From Pachypanchax playfairii (taxonomy: Eukaryota > Chordata > Actinopteri > Cyprinodontiformes > Aplocheilidae), in assembly GCA_006937955.1 (NCBI GenBank), contig SSNP01000024.1, forward strand, positions 4,217,006 through 4,281,005: a stretch of 64,000 bases of DNA, given 5' to 3'. This document shows positions 1 through 12,985 of this stretch, one piece after another. A program made the translations under genes and the position numbers. The number at the start of each line of letters is the position of its first letter. The first letter of the stretch is position 1. The notes below the pieces were generated by a model that did no database searches, had not been told where the DNA came from, and worked only from the letters and a program-made list of their open reading frames with translations.

Positions 1-1269
1 GACAGGTGGGAAGTTTATTCATGTAGAATGGGAATTGTTTGTTTCCCAAGGTTGTGATCAGCTCCAGTGGTGGAGCAGATTATTTCATTCTGCATCAAGA
101 GGTCATATCATTTTCTATTAAAGACCCACTTCAATGAAAATTGTGTTCTTTGTGTTGTTAACATGCTCTTGTGGTACATTTCTGATGCCAGAGGGCATAT
201 CTTAAGACAATTAAGTTCAAAATTGCATTTCTAAGTATTTCTGCATCAAATCTCTGTGAATCAGTAGCAGGCACAAAAATGTGTCTAAAACAGACTGGAT
301 TTGTGATGTAGAAAATCCACTGGGCGGGGCCACAAGCTCCTGATCCGCTAGCTTACAGCTAGCAGTAGCGCTAGCATAAACAGAGAGCTCTCAGCAATGG
401 GGAGGGGTGGGGAGGTCCTTCGAGATAACAGTTCTGCCCTCAGCGCAGATGCAAATTGCTAATGAACCACTGTCGCTATGCAGAAACTACTTCCTAGAAA
501 ACGGCACAGCTTTTGTGATTTTGGGTAAAAGTGCCATAATCACAATTTAAAGACCACCGAGACGCTTTAAAATATCTCAACAGATGATCAGAGTGGATCT
601 TTAAGACACTTGACAAAGTCATCAGATTGTTTTTGAGGACTGTAACAGCTTCAGACCAAATACAACAAATCACATGAGACTCAAAACAAAACAAAAAGGA
701 AATACCAGCTTCAGCAGCACAATGAAACCGGTTGTTCAACAGAAATATCATCTGATAACGTAATAAAAACAAAAGTGGAAAATAAAAATCACTCATAGGT
801 ATTTTCCACGACAGGTTTCCAACGGAGTTAGCAACATTCCTGACACAGCCAATCATTAAGGTTTCCAGCATAAACCAAACCTTACCAGATCGAACATGTG
901 CAATCCGTAAAAGCAACACATGAGATTTAATGTGAAGAAAGACCTGCTCACATGTTGTACATGCAGGTCCTGGTTTTGACCAGAAACCATCCTGCAGGTC
1001 AGCGAGATGCTCCGTCTACTGATGAACCTCAGATTCAGCACTTTAACTTATATGATCCTCAATATTTGACAAAAAAAAAATGTAAAAAAAACCTAAACCT
1101 CATTTGAACTTCTGATAACTGAGTGTTTCGGGTATTTTAACCAGAAATGGATGAAGTCAGTTTTCTTTGAACAGTATGTTGTGAAACTGACAGGGATTTC
1201 ATCATATTTTATCCTTAATGTAGAATTTATTTATTTATTTTTGGTTGAGTCCAGTGTTTTTTTTTTTTA
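1..1269. other. intron or 3' flank of schip1, no gene seen
   Basis: The region is AT-rich with short A runs at about 1070-1090 and T runs near 1260. No match to the expected SCHIP1 C-terminal tail was found on the minus strand. If exon 7 is spliced at 1274 this is intron; if the TGA is used it is 3' UTR and flank. Confidence 0.5.
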
Positions 1270-1273
1270 TCAC

Positions 1274-1367
1274 CTGGTGAGGTCCTCGATATCAACCAGC
1301 ATGGCGTCTTGCTCCATGTGGAGCTCGTCACGAATCAGTAGCAACTGTACAAGCTCCTCATTCAGAC
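1274..1367 (-). CDS. schip1: schip1 coding exon 7 (coiled coil, probably not the last exon)
   Basis: The acceptor is ACACCAG|GT; the first two bases complete the Ser codon of exon 6. It then encodes residues 452-481: LNEELVQLLLIRDELHMEQD followed by AMLVDIEDLT. The next bases read AGG TGA on the minus strand. Either the AG|GTGATA is a donor (exon end 1274, as given) and the last residues are encoded further left, outside the window, or TGA at 1272-1270 is the true stop and the protein ends ...EDLTR. Mammalian SCHIP1 has a further short polar tail after LTR, which favours the splice. I could not find a matching tail exon in 1-1269. Confidence 0.88.
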
Positions 1368-2001
1368 CTGGTGTGACACACAAACACAGATTTACTGTAA
1401 CATTTAGAGTATAAAAACAATTGAAACGCCGCGTTAACCACAAGTTCTCTTATTAGACTTTCAGTGTGGATGAAATACAGCCGATAACCGCTGGATGCTC
1501 CCACAGTGGACTCCTTCAATGAAACCGTAACGTAGCTGGGACTGACACATCAGCATCATGTTTTCTCATTTCATATCGTGGCTATTGCTCACTCAACTTT
1601 TTTTTTTTTTTTTTTTTTTTCAGAGCCTGAGTAAAGAGTTTTTCTTATTTTCTTTATGAGGAGGGAAAAATAACATCATTAGTTAAAATAACCTGAACAT
1701 GATTTTGGACTCATGGGGATTTTTTTTGAAGCTGCTTCATGTAAGATGAGAGATTATTCATCCTTGAGTACCAAGAGTTGTACAGAGCACTAACAGTAAA
1801 TTCTCACAGGGGGGGGAAACTTTGTTGACTGGTACAGCTCTCTGCACGGTGACTAATGAATACAGAAATACTTTCACATCCACTCAGACCAGGTTAAGGG
1901 GTCAGAATGTATGTGCATGTTTCCCCATTTACACTCTTGCTCATTTCTGCAAATGAAAGTGCAGGTTATTAACTGTAAGTGTGTGTGTAAAGTCAACTCA
2001 C
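1368..2001 (-). other. schip1 intron 6 with a poly-T run
   Basis: A 634-bp intron bounded by GTGAGT (2001 side) and CACCAG (1368 side). It contains a T run of about 23 bases at 1598-1620. Nothing else is recognised. Confidence 0.9.
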
Positions 2002-2125
2002 TCTCAATCTGGGAGTGCAGGTCATTTACTATAACCTGAAGCTGCCCCAGTGTCATGTCTCTCAGGTCGGTGGGTTTCAGACTTCTTTTCATCAGACACT
2101 CGCTGATGTGAGGCATGTGAGGAAG
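2002..2125 (-). CDS. schip1: schip1 coding exon 6 (start of the C-terminal coiled coil)
   Basis: The exon is 124 bp: 41 codons plus the first base of a split Ser codon. The acceptor is CCTCAG|CTT and the donor is GAGA|GTGAGT. It encodes residues 410-450: LPHMPHISECLMKRSLKPTD followed by LRDMTLGQLQVIVNDLHSQIE. The second half has the leucine/isoleucine heptad spacing of a coiled coil, known in the family to mediate self-association and partner binding. Reading straight through the donor meets intron sequence unrelated to the family. Confidence 0.95.
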
Positions 2126-5100
2126 CTGAGGAGGAAAAAATAAAAACGAAAACCACATTAGCTTTGTGTACTTTTTAAAACTGAATACTGAAACCTTCTG
2201 ATTAAAATGCAAACACATGTAACAGTGTGACCTGGTTACGAGGTTTAAAGTAAATGAAGCTATTTCAATTATATTAATACATTTGTGATCAGAATTAAAC
2301 AGTTTAGTTAATGTTATTTAATGTATGTATAAAACTTCAAATTGCATTACATTTTTCTAAAAGCACTATATATAAATATATTTCTCATAAGATAATTCCT
2401 TTTCAATTCCTTTACTACTGTTTATTTCAGTATTACTGGGTTTATAAAAACAATAAAAATCCTTCTGCAAAGGAAGCTTTGAATTTATTATAAGAGCAAA
2501 ACTTTTAATTTAATATTGAAGGTTTTAAGTATTATCTGCAGTCCAGCACTTTTATTTCGAATATTTCAGATTAACGTCACTTTTTTTACATCGTTCCTAA
2601 ATTAAATATAATTTACTTTCGTTAATTTTCCTTTTTTTCCCCCTTAAAACTTCTTTCAAATGCACAGAAAGGTTTTCTGGAACTTTTCCTGGTGTTTTGT
2701 TTTTACAGGTGATTTATGAACCTAATTTGACAGAACTGCAGGTGTTTCTCTCACAAACACGTGAAGAAGTCAGGAACTTCTTCTCGTTCTGATCGTCTCT
2801 ACCTCCCTCTCCCTTTCACCTCCAACAAACAAACAAACAGCGAAGAAGTCGCATGTTTCGTCTCTGGCTTTTCTCACTCCTGTCTTGAAATTTCACTTTC
2901 ACAATGTGCACAGGACGCCGTGTGTCAGTTTCAGTTTCGGAGAACTGAAGAGAGCGAGTGACGTGAGGAGAGCTGTGATGTCAGAGTCAGTGTGAGTGGG
3001 TGATGGGAAATGCGGTCCATCTGTATTTAGCCTTTACTTTACTATTGAATCCAGTGTTTGTTTCTGTGGCTGACTAATCAGCATACTAACTCAAAATTAC
3101 CTAGATCGCAATAAAACTAGTGATATGACTTGATAACAGATTGAGGAACTGGACTCATTTCTGAATGAAGTTTGGGGACAAGAAGTTTTACAGAGGAACT
3201 GAAGTCTCTTCACCTTTTTTTGTTCTAAATCTCCCAGAGTTTCTTAATTTATCTCAGTGATTATTATTTTTCTGTTTAATTTTATTGGAAGTACAGAAAA
3301 ACCCACATGTCCAGAACATTCAAAGAAAAAGAAAATTGGGGTGGGAAAAAAAATTCCAGTCAGTTATGGCTCTTTTTTTTTCCATGAGAAGCAATTATGT
3401 CACTGAAAGTGGACTATTGTTTCAGGGAGGGATCTGATTCATTTTAACTGGGTTTCTTCTGCTAAATAATTCCTTTTCAAAGAAAAACAAACAAATGGTT
3501 TAGTTGTAAGGAAAACAGATCAGACTGAAACAGCTTGACCAATTCTAATTAAAAATATTTAGAGTTTTCAGAATTAGTTGAATTAAACGAAAAATCAGCA
3601 GTTTAATTAACTGTAATAGATTTTAAGGACAATAGATGTTAATATAAAACTTATTCTGGAAAGAAATCCATTTAAATGATTAGAAAATCAATAATTTTAG
3701 AGTTTATTTTACCTCAACATGTTATTTTATTAGATATTCATACAAGCAACAAAAACAAACCTTTTTCAGTAAAATTACTCATTTGAAAAACTTTATAGAG
3801 GTTTAAAAAACTCACATAATTAATCGTAAAACATTAAAAATATTTATTATGAAACACTATATGCAAGGAAACAAATTCATTGGCAAAATAAATTCCTATT
3901 TTTTAAAAATTCATCCTGGTAAATTTGTATTTTTGTGTAACTTCAGCTGTTTCATTGATTTGGATTTATCAAGATAGTCAGATAAAATCTTTAATCTGCT
4001 CCATCTGTCCATTATTACATGTTTTTAACATGAGCCTTTTATAATGGTAGGAAGAATACAATACAACATGTTATCACATGATATACATATTATAAGATGT
4101 ACAGTGTGATTTGATACAAAACTCTATGAAGTAATATCATACAATATAATGATATGTGATCCAATCCTATATTATATATGTTATGATACAAAACAATGAA
4201 TCAGTTTCTCTCTTTATTTCTCTTATAATGACAATGTCATTGATTAATCTAACAACTAGTTATAATTGCCTAGTTAAAGCTAATATTTTATCATCTTACA
4301 TATTTTTTTTACTGAAATCATTGAATTATTTTGGTTTACTGTCTTTTTGTAAGCTTAACACCAGTTTTTGTATAATTACTGTATAAGAGAAACCTTGTGT
4401 TTGTACGAGTATTGAATAACCTTTATTACCACTGCTCCAAGAAACACTGAGGATTTGTCATGACTGCAGTTAAAAAGATCTCTGGTATTATTGACACAAC
4501 TAGCAGCTGTAACCTCGAAACAGCTTAACATTCACTGTGTGCTGAGTCCAGGTGTGACAGTGATGTCCTCTGACTGTGGAGCAGAGCTACATCTCTAAAA
4601 CACCCAATTCAATGCTTTCCGGCGTATGAATTATAGATAGACCTGCTCGAGCTGCCCTTTCTTTCCTCTGAATAAGTAAAGCGCTTCTGCTGGAAAATAT
4701 TGTGTGTCCCTGCGTGACACTGTGGGATGTGTGTGGGTGTCCCCTGGTGAATGTGCTCTGGAGGAGGCAGCAGGGCAGATAAAAATGGATGAAATAATGA
4801 TGAGCAGGGTCGTCGTCACCTTCCTTTCTCTAAATGTAGCTGGAAGGAGAGGGAATAAAAGAAGAGCAGGGCGACTTGGTCAATGTGGTTATTTTTTCCG
4901 ACTAGACTGACTGAATGTGACTGAGAAATGTCTCATCTGTAACAGAAAAATCTAAGATTAAATTCATGTCTGACGAGTTTCGAAACCTTTCTAAAATATA
5001 GACATAGGTGCCTTAAAACATAGAGAGATGTTTAACATGCCGTTATTATCAACACGTCTCCTGAGAACACAGAGAAACTCACTCATAAAGCTACATTTCA

Positions 5101-5486
5101 GTAGTCATTTACTTTTGTAATAATGGCAAATTCAAAGAGAACCAGGAAATGTTAAAGCTGCAGCCAGTGGTTATGGTCACCATGGTAACCACACATTTGC
5201 CTCTTACGCCACTCCTAAAAAGACGGGAAGCCAGAAATTCTGTAAAAATAACAGTCACTGTGCCAAAACTATAAACTGTATGTTTTTAACTGTGAGTGGT
5301 GTGAGCCAGTGACTGTCACGTGTAAATATTTATGTGTTTACCGTGTTTTATGTAGAAGATGTGATGAGTTCAAGAGACCCTTCAGTTTGAGGTTTACAGA
5401 GAAATCAGATACAATGGAAGTCAGTGAAAGCTTCACTTTTCTCTGCATTCTGGGAGGATTTAAGAGAAATCCTTATGACAACTGTA

Positions 5487-5526
<40 letters not shown>

Positions 5527-6202
5527 GTGTGGGCGGGGGACAAACACTCTGTTTGCAAACCTTTCAAGAAACTTCAGACAGCTGTAAGTTAGACAGGGAG
5601 ACGTCATCACACTAAATTCAACATTCCTTTGTTTAATATCCAAAATGTCTAAAACTTGAACTTAAAAATAAACAAAATACAACTGCACTTATATAAAACC
5701 ATCTTTCTCTGATGTTTAAACTCTGAATGTTGTTGCTATGCTGATGTTGGAAAAGGGGGTGGCGTTTTCCAACCTGATACACTAAAATCCCATCATTGAG
5801 TTTGTAGAAATTATTTGTGGTCTTATGCAAATGTTGCTAAACCCAGGGGTGTGGCTTCAGGGGGGGCTGGGAGGGTGGCACGCCCTCGGCCCGGGCATCA
5901 GAGGGATCCAGCTCAGAGGTGAACGACGCCTGATTCATTCAAGACTGAATTTTTGCCAAGACACTGTCCACCACTGTCAGAGCTTTATCGTCTGGGTTTA
6001 AAGGGCCCAGTCATTTGCTCCGCCCCCCCCCGCCTTGCTCTCATTTGTTCTACTTGTGGCTACACCGTATTGATTAAATGCTTTTGCATTGGAGTCTTTA
6101 ATTAACATCTAACAACACTAATTAAGTAAATTATTTTGAAAAAATGTGTGATGATATAATATAATTTCTGTGAAAGCTGATCTGGTGTTTGTTGTTACTG
6201 AC
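2126..6202 (-). other. schip1 intron 5, largely featureless
   Basis: A 4.1-kb intron between donor CTG|GTCAGT and acceptor TCCTCAG. It is very AT-rich at 2230-4500 and has a GT microsatellite at 5489-5531. No exon-like segment or recognisable transposon was seen. Confidence 0.85.
5489..5531. repeat. GT dinucleotide microsatellite
   Basis: About 21 GT units with a single GC interruption at 5521-5522, inside schip1 intron 5. Confidence 0.95.
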
Positions 6203-6400
6203 CAGGTCAGCCACAGGAGACTTTTTGCGGTTCTGTTTCTCCACCTCCACCTGCATCTTGGCCATGGGCTTGGCCATCGCCAGGGCCAGCTTGGCCTCCG
6301 CCTGCAGCTTCTTCTGTCGACTCAAAAAATCCATGTCCTCCAGAGACTCTGAGTCGTCCTCTGTGGTGTCCCTGTCAGAGTAGGAGGAGCTCTGCTTGGA
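6203..6400 (-). CDS. schip1: schip1 coding exon 5 (SKQSSSYSDRD to SPVADL)
   Basis: The exon is 198 bp, exactly 66 codons, phase 0 at both ends. The acceptor is CCTTCAG|TCC and the donor is CTG|GTCAGT. It encodes residues 344-409, from SKQSSSYSDRDTTEDDSESL through MDFLSRQKKLQAEAKLALAM to the basic KQNRKKSPVADL. The Ala/Lys/Met-rich centre (AKPMAKMQVEVEKQ) is predicted helical. This is one of the most conserved parts of SCHIP1. Confidence 0.96.
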
Positions 6401-7998
6401 CTGAAGGAGGAAAGATGGAAAATATATGAAATTTGGTATTTGAGTGTGTTAATTTTAGACAGTGGGGTTGTTAATGTAACCCGTCATTCACGATCTCCTA
6501 ACACACTTTGATTTGCCACTTATTTGATCTGATTAACACAAAATCCAGTCATTTAGCAACTGTAACACCAGTTATATCTCTGAATCATAAGCAATTTCTA
6601 ACCTAGCTCGTTACTTTCATTCTTGTTCTGTCTCAACTCTGGCATTACTCATTAAGATCTTTGTCATTTTGCTGTCTACACACAGTCAATTGCAAACATT
6701 TGGACATAATTTTAGGTTCTTTTTTCTCTGATTCTTGGATGTAAAGAAAAAAACTATTTTCAGTAAAACGCTCAGGCGTCACTGCTCACCATCGGGGACA
6801 GAGGCGTGTCCAGACTGGTCTCTGTCTTGCTGTCATCTGCATCGCTGTCCTTGTCGCTACCGCTGTCATTGACAAAACAGATCTGTAGGTTCATGCCGCT
6901 CTGAAGCCTGCAGGGAGACGAGGAGAAGGAGATAACGTTGGCTAATTTATTGATAAGAGTGAAGTCGGTTCAGTAAGAGACTTGGAATGTTACCAGCAAT
7001 GTAAACAGCAAGAACAGATATTTCAGGACAGCTTTTCACAACATTTAGAGGGTCGTGATTATCTACACGGCGCTGCTCTGAGTTTAAATAGAATGAGAAA
7101 ACAAAGTTCAGGGTTACGGGCGTTTAAACATTTTTTGTGTTTTTAATCATCGCTCCTGTTGTCTTTAGTCTCCGGATCGATCCAGGAAAACTCTGGTAGG
7201 TCTGATATAATCTGACTGGGTCCGGGGGAGCGGGGGGTGTTTGTGTCGTGGAAGAGCAGAAAATCAGTAGGGTGCGGATCCATCCCACTGTTGATCAATA
7301 ATCTGCTTATTCAGTTCAGTAATTACAAACACTGCTGATTAATTATACTGCAAAAGATCCATTCAGGTCCACTTAAAAAAGCACCTGAACGGTCAATTGT
7401 TATTTCTAAGGATAATTTCAATTATTTAGTGTTTTCTGGCTCAGATATATTAAATAGTTCCCTAAAAGCCAGACAGATGTTTCAAACTGCAACTGACCGG
7501 TACAGTGATCTGCTTCTTATTTATCAGAATTAAACATCAGTATTGAGAAAAGCATGTGATTCAAATCACACAAAAAAAAAAGTGCACCAAAAAGCTTACA
7601 GAACATTTGATTCCTGTAAGATTCTGTGTCAGAGGTCGTGTGTGTGTGTCGACATGAAGACGTCTTTCAGGAAGTGAGAGCCACAAGGGCTGATTACATC
7701 AGATTTTTTTTCAGGCTGACACTTTCTGATTCCTGTCAATCATTTTCTATGTTTGCTCATTTTACACAGTTAAATTTAAAATCAGAACTTTTACATTGAA
7801 ACTATTCTGCTTTTTTAATAAAATAAAATAGATAAAACCAATATGAGTATGTGTGCAGGATCCTCTTTCAGAACATTCTCATTCAGAGATTTATCAAATC
7901 AAGAAATACTTGAAAAACAAAACCTTGTGCTTTCCCAGTATAAACCACATGGTTTCAAGGTACATAATGTACACAAGGAAAGAAGTTAAAGCTGTTAC
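6401..7998 (-). other. schip1 introns 4 and 3 flanking exon 4
   Basis: Intron 4 spans 6401-6789 and intron 3 spans 6908-7998, with exon 4 between them. All four splice sites fit the consensus. No other feature was recognised in either intron. Confidence 0.85.
6790..6907 (-). CDS. schip1: schip1 coding exon 4 (LQSGMNLQICFVNDSGSDKD segment)
   Basis: The exon is 118 bp. The first base completes the Arg codon begun in exon 3, followed by 39 codons, and it ends in phase 0 at ATG|GTGAGC. The acceptor is CTGCAG|G. It encodes residues 305-343: a hydrophobic LQICFVND core followed by a dense Asp/Ser acidic stretch and SLDTPLSPM. The sequence is strongly conserved in the SCHIP1 family. The Ser/Thr-Pro pairs could be kinase sites, which is an inference from composition only. 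Confidence 0.95.
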
Positions 7999-8117
7999 CG
8001 TGAAGACAGGCTGGGTTTGCCGCTCTTGCTGCAGCTCGTGTAGATGCCAGGGCCATCGTCAAAGAAACTGCCCAGGGCCAACTTCTGCCTGATGGACTCT
8101 CTCTCATTTTTCTGGGC
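7999..8117 (-). CDS. schip1: schip1 coding exon 3 (AQKNERES segment)
   Basis: The exon is 119 bp: 39 codons plus two bases of a split Arg codon. The acceptor is CCCGCAG|GCC and the donor is ACG|GTAACA. It encodes AQKNERESIRQKLALGSFF followed by DDGPGIYTSCSKSGKPSLSS, near-identical to vertebrate SCHIP1 and the point where the long and short isoforms converge. In the long isoform these are residues 265-303. Its phase-0 entry accepts both exon 2 and the candidate exon at 12890. Confidence 0.95.
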
Positions 8118-11100
8118 CTGCGGGAGTAAATTCATAATAGGTTATTTAATGTGAACATTTTGGTGAGTTGTAGTTTAATTTTAAAAGAAATATTTCTAAG
8201 TGTTGAGCTGACAGGGATGAGACTTCCTTTAACACGTCACACGAGACAAGCTGCATGAACAAAAGAAATGTTATACGAAATACTTTCTGCCTCAAAAAAT
8301 CACCAGAGCAGGAAAATTAATTGTAGCAGCTTGTCTTCATCTGCAATAAAAGGTTTCAGTGTCCGAAGCGCTGATCTGAAGTGTGGAGTGAGCTGATGAG
8401 TATTCAACACCAGGCGGTGCTGTTGTCTCACTAAACAGCCGGAGAAAATCAGCTTCAAACACGTTTAAATGACAGAATAGAAAAAAATAAGTTGAAGAAT
8501 AATAAAATACTATCAAAAGTCAAAATCCTCTACTTCTGATATACTAAAGAAACAAAACAAAGATATGAGGTAACAAGGTAAATCCTGCTGTGGATGTTTG
8601 TGTGCAAGAATATTTGGTGTGATCTCACTTTCCAAGTGGGTGGAAAAATTGCATCAGTAATGACGACAGATTTACGTTGTCAAAAGGAATTTTTTTCAGT
8701 TCTAGAATTTAAGAAAGTTGTCCAGATGATGCATGAAAAAGCTTTTATTTTGTAGGGATTCTTGGGTTTTTGCTTTGAAAGGCAACAGCTCATATTCAAC
8801 CCAGAACCTACAGACATGCTGCTGAGGATCTGCAGGTTTGAAGAGGTCCAGATCAGTGGTCAACTTCAGGAAATGACCAGAAATGGTTGGTCAGACACCG
8901 CAAAAGGGAGCTGGGACCAGAGCAACAAATTCCTCAATCTTTCCTAATCCTTGTTCCACAAATCCCATTTTCTTTTTTCAACCACCTGATTTTGCTTCAT
9001 CACTCGTCTCACAAGGTATTTGTCTTCTTGACTCATCATCAAGTTCAATTTCACTTATCTTCACTCCTCTCCATCATCCTACAGCTGCATCTGTCCCTTT
9101 CATCAAACCTTCACTTTCTAATTCATTTTATTCTTTCGTCACCTTCACCTCTCTCCCATAATCCTTTTCTCAATTGATTTGCTCTCGTCTTTCGCTGGTT
9201 ATCTCTTGACAATTTGATACAGTGTGTTAATAAGACAAATTAACATAATGACTCCACACCAGAGCCTGTTGGACACTGCTGAGACTCCTCGATATGAGCA
9301 CTGCTGTAATGAGGAGTTGCAGAGCAGGTCAAACATATTTCTGTACGTCACCCAATGGAGCCGCAGCCAAGGTGTCACTTATGGTAATCTGTTCAACTCA
9401 CTGACTGTGCGCACAGAAGTAAAAATAGGAAGTTATTTTACTTGTCAGATTCCCATAAAAAATAAAATTTAACAGCAGAAATTACAGTTTCACTTGGAGA
9501 TAATCAGGTCCACCAATATCACAAGAGATCCTAATATTTTTAAACATTCTAGATAGATGTTCGTTATCCAACAGCAGGATAACTTTTACTTTAATTTAAT
9601 TTAATTTAAGCTTTAAAAGCTGTAAAATCCACCAAAAGGAAGATATTAGGTTGGTAAATTTGAAATAATAAGTCAAAAATGGAAAGATTCCTACATTTAC
9701 TTTAAGATTTATTACACTGCAGAGTTTATGAAGCCAAGAAATTTAATTATTTGTACTATCAGCTTGTTAAAATTCATTGATTCCTGCAGCACGTTCCAAC
9801 AAACGTTAGACGGTAAAGCTTTTATTACCTTTTAATGTTGCAGGTTCTTTTCACAGCTCAATAAAAACATTGTGGCCTTAAGGATAAAAAGAAAAAAGGT
9901 AAAGCTTTTTACTTTTTTCTTTATCAGCAGCTCTGAATCGTCCTTTCTCTAAACATTGCTGGAATTTATGTGAACATTTTAGATTAAAATCGCAGCTGCA
10001 ACATGATAAATTTCTATCAAGCTTTGCCATAGATCAGCTAGACTCAGATTCTCACACTCTGCCAGATAAAAAAAAAAAAAACGTCTTGAGTGAAAATATC
10101 ACCTTGAATATGTGTGTGTGTGAAACAATCATGCCTTTGTAAACCAGTTAAAAAGATGTGGAATATTATTTTTCTTATTTTCATGCATGCTTGCAAACAG
10201 CTGTTTTTTTTAGAATTTCTTTGCTCTAATAAATTGCATTTACATTTTCACCAATTTCAATTTTTTCTCTATTTTTTCTAGAAGACTTGATTTTTTTGAG
10301 CCTTTAAATGTGGTTGCTTTCAAACCATGTCTCCACGTTAGCATCTAGCTACGACTCCTATGTAAAAGGTCAACCGTGAAAGTCAGAAACACAAACACTT
10401 TGCTTTTTTTTATTGCTTAGATTGACGAAAATCAGATCAGCATAATTATCCCGCTGGGTCTTTTAATAAAACAAAATAAGCGATCGTTTTTACTTGTTGA
10501 TGATTTGGAAAATGTTAAGATGCATGTGGAAAAATGAGGATGCATGAATTGACAGGCCTAACCGCCCTCCTTCGGCTGCTGGCCTTGAGCACCACAGCTA
10601 TCCAAATTAGATTGGGAGGAACACAAGTGGTCTAATTTGTGTTTTTCCTCAAATTCATGAAGCAATTTCCTCTGCTGAAAACCCTCATTGACAAAGACAT
10701 TTTCTCTTCCACTCAAATATTCATCTACAGACCAGGAGAGGGGGATTTAGCCCCGGAGCTTGTTTTTAGCCTTCAGATCTGCCTAAAAAATTTTCACTGA
10801 AACCTGCGGATGGATTGAATTATATGTACAGAGTGAAACCACCTTCAGCATCTCATATAAAGTATGTTGTTCATTCAGATTTTTGCTCACTTTTCCTGAT
10901 TTTTCCCACATTCTTCAGACACAGCCTGTCCTTTCTCAGTACAATGGATTCCTTTCACCGTCAGAGATCTTACTCCCCAGCTGGAGACAAGAACCCACTG
11001 TTACCACACAATCCAGCACACATACGCTAACACCAGGTTATTTAAGCACATAAAGACGAAGAATGACACCTGGATCTGATGGGAGTTTCTTGCATTTGGG

Positions 11101-12889
11101 TGTCGGGAATCCAAACACGGAGCATATTTTACAGACTGGAAGTCGTTGTATCTGCTGTGTGAGATTGTTATGTCTCCGTGGTGAACGTACACGGGGTCAC
11201 ACAGATGTTCCTGCAGACATGTTTGCCCACATGTTTGAACATATCCTCTGAAATCAGTCTGTTTTAAGGAGTAGCTTACTGTTTTAGACACTATCGACAT
11301 TCTCTCTCATGCTGAGTGTAAAAACAAAGATATGCTAAATATGTGAGGTAAGATAAAAAGTTCCATCCAGCTGCAGATGGTATTTGGTTTAAGATACAGA
11401 CTGTAAACCCTGCCAGGTTGCTTACATGCACATTTTGGGTATTTCTTTTCTCTTTTTAAATCTTACATTCAAAGACCCAAAATCTCCTAAACACACGTAT
11501 TAATGGAAATATAAAACTGAGCATGTGTGCCTGTATGTGCTTCTCCTCTCGTGCTATCTGAGACCTGTCTTTCTAGGCAGCATTCCATCCCAGATAAGGG
11601 ACCTGACCTCTGAACCCTGAAACAGTTCAGCTGCAGGTCAGTGCAGGACTGCTCCTGTCACTCAGCTTGAATGGGAACAAGTCTGAGACTAGAAGAAGGG
11701 TGCACATGAATGTGTGTGAGCTGGGGGGGTTAAAAAAGAAGCAATGGGGTGAAGTTATAGTAGAAATAAGAGAATGAAAAGAAAGCGTGAAGGAGGGGGA
11801 GCAACCAGATGAGAAGCATGAACCACATCCAGACAGGACAATAGGTCTGTGAGTCACATGACCTGCATGGTTCATTTATTTGTGGAGAATGAAAAGAGAA
11901 GGAATCTATATTTTGAAATAAAAGCCTGATGACTCATCCGACTGCCCCAAATGTGTGAAAACTTTAATCTCCAGATTTACACTTTCAGCTGATCGCAACA
12001 CAACAAAGACTATTAAAGGAACAGGTCAATTTTTTTTCAGCTCGAACTGAAGCTGGAATGAAAACTGCTGGTTAACTCGGTTTAAACACTGAAAAAAAAC
12101 AGAAAACAACAAATCTGTTCAGAGAAAATAAAAATCCTGCCAGCTCTGTTGATGCTCACGCAGATCCGTCCCAATCGAGGGGTTTTATTTAAATAATCAG
12201 GACTGAGATCACAAAGGACACCCGGGCATTTAAATTAACCACTGCAGGTAATTATTAGCACATGGCTAATTAGCAAACCACTATCGTTACTGCAGCATGT
12301 TGCAAACCACTATGTACAACAAGTGATAACGCAGCAGCATGTTTCAGTAAACTGTTATAAGTCGGGTGCTGCATTCACTGTCACTATGGAAAAATAACGA
12401 TTTGGTAAAAGTCTATTTTACTATAGATTTATTTATTCAGCCACAGCTTTATTTCTGCAACGTCACACCAAGTCTTACAACAAATATGATTATCTAGGAA
12501 AACAACTCATATTTGGTTTGAAATTGAGAATTATTTAGATTTTAATACTAATTAGAAAAGAACTCAGAGTGCAGACCTCAACCAAACACCTCAGCTCCTC
12601 CCATATTTTGATTTACACCACAAACTAACCTGTTTTATTAACAAGCATCTGGACCATTTATTATGGAGTTACATGCAGATATGTTAAAAACAGCTTGATC
12701 TCACAATGATGAAAAATCTTTAAAAAGTTTCCTGGATCCAGACGATGATCTTATTCCACAACAAAATCGACTAACTTCTTCCTCAGACCAAATTCCATCC
12801 ATAAATTGTTGTCATCTCGCTAACTAACAAACTGAACTGAACACCAAATCCTCTGTGTTGAGTAAAGAGACACAGGAACATGATTTTAC
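8118..12889 (-). other. schip1 intron between the alternative first exon and exon 3
   Basis: A 4.8-kb AT-rich stretch that is intronic for both isoforms. It contains short A/T tracts and a small TTAAT repeat near 9594-9608. Open frames at about 8760-9180 look random: low complexity, no splice context and no family resemblance. Confidence 0.75.
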
Positions 12890-12985
12890 CTCTTTGTAGT
12901 CATCACTGAGGTAGAAGACAGACGCTTGCTCGATGACATCATCTATCCTGCCACATCCATCCATTTTATCCAAAGCCTCCCTCAT
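12890..12985 (-). CDS. schip1: candidate alternative first exon of schip1 (32 codons)
   Basis: The minus strand has ATG at 12985-12983 followed by 32 open codons (MREALDKMDGCGRIDDVIEQ, then ASVFYLSDDYKE) ending GAG|GTAAAA. The donor leaves phase 0, exactly the phase needed to enter the schip1 exon at 8117 (AQKNERES). An in-frame TAG lies 30 nt upstream of the ATG (13013-13015), and no polypyrimidine tract with AG precedes it, so it looks like a first exon rather than a cassette exon. The product would be about 250 residues: this new N-terminus plus the conserved SCHIP1 central and coiled-coil regions, without the acidic exon-2 segment. I do not recognise the 32-residue peptide from memory. 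Alternatively it is a chance open frame; the phase match and acidic/hydrophobic composition argue for coding. An identical copy occurs at 15416-15511, probably from an assembly duplication. Confidence 0.6.

Noticed and set aside
8762..9177. Overlapping + strand open frames of 61-96 codons in schip1 intron
   Set aside because: Low-complexity Ser/Phe/Leu composition from a pyrimidine-rich tract; no start context, splice sites or family match.
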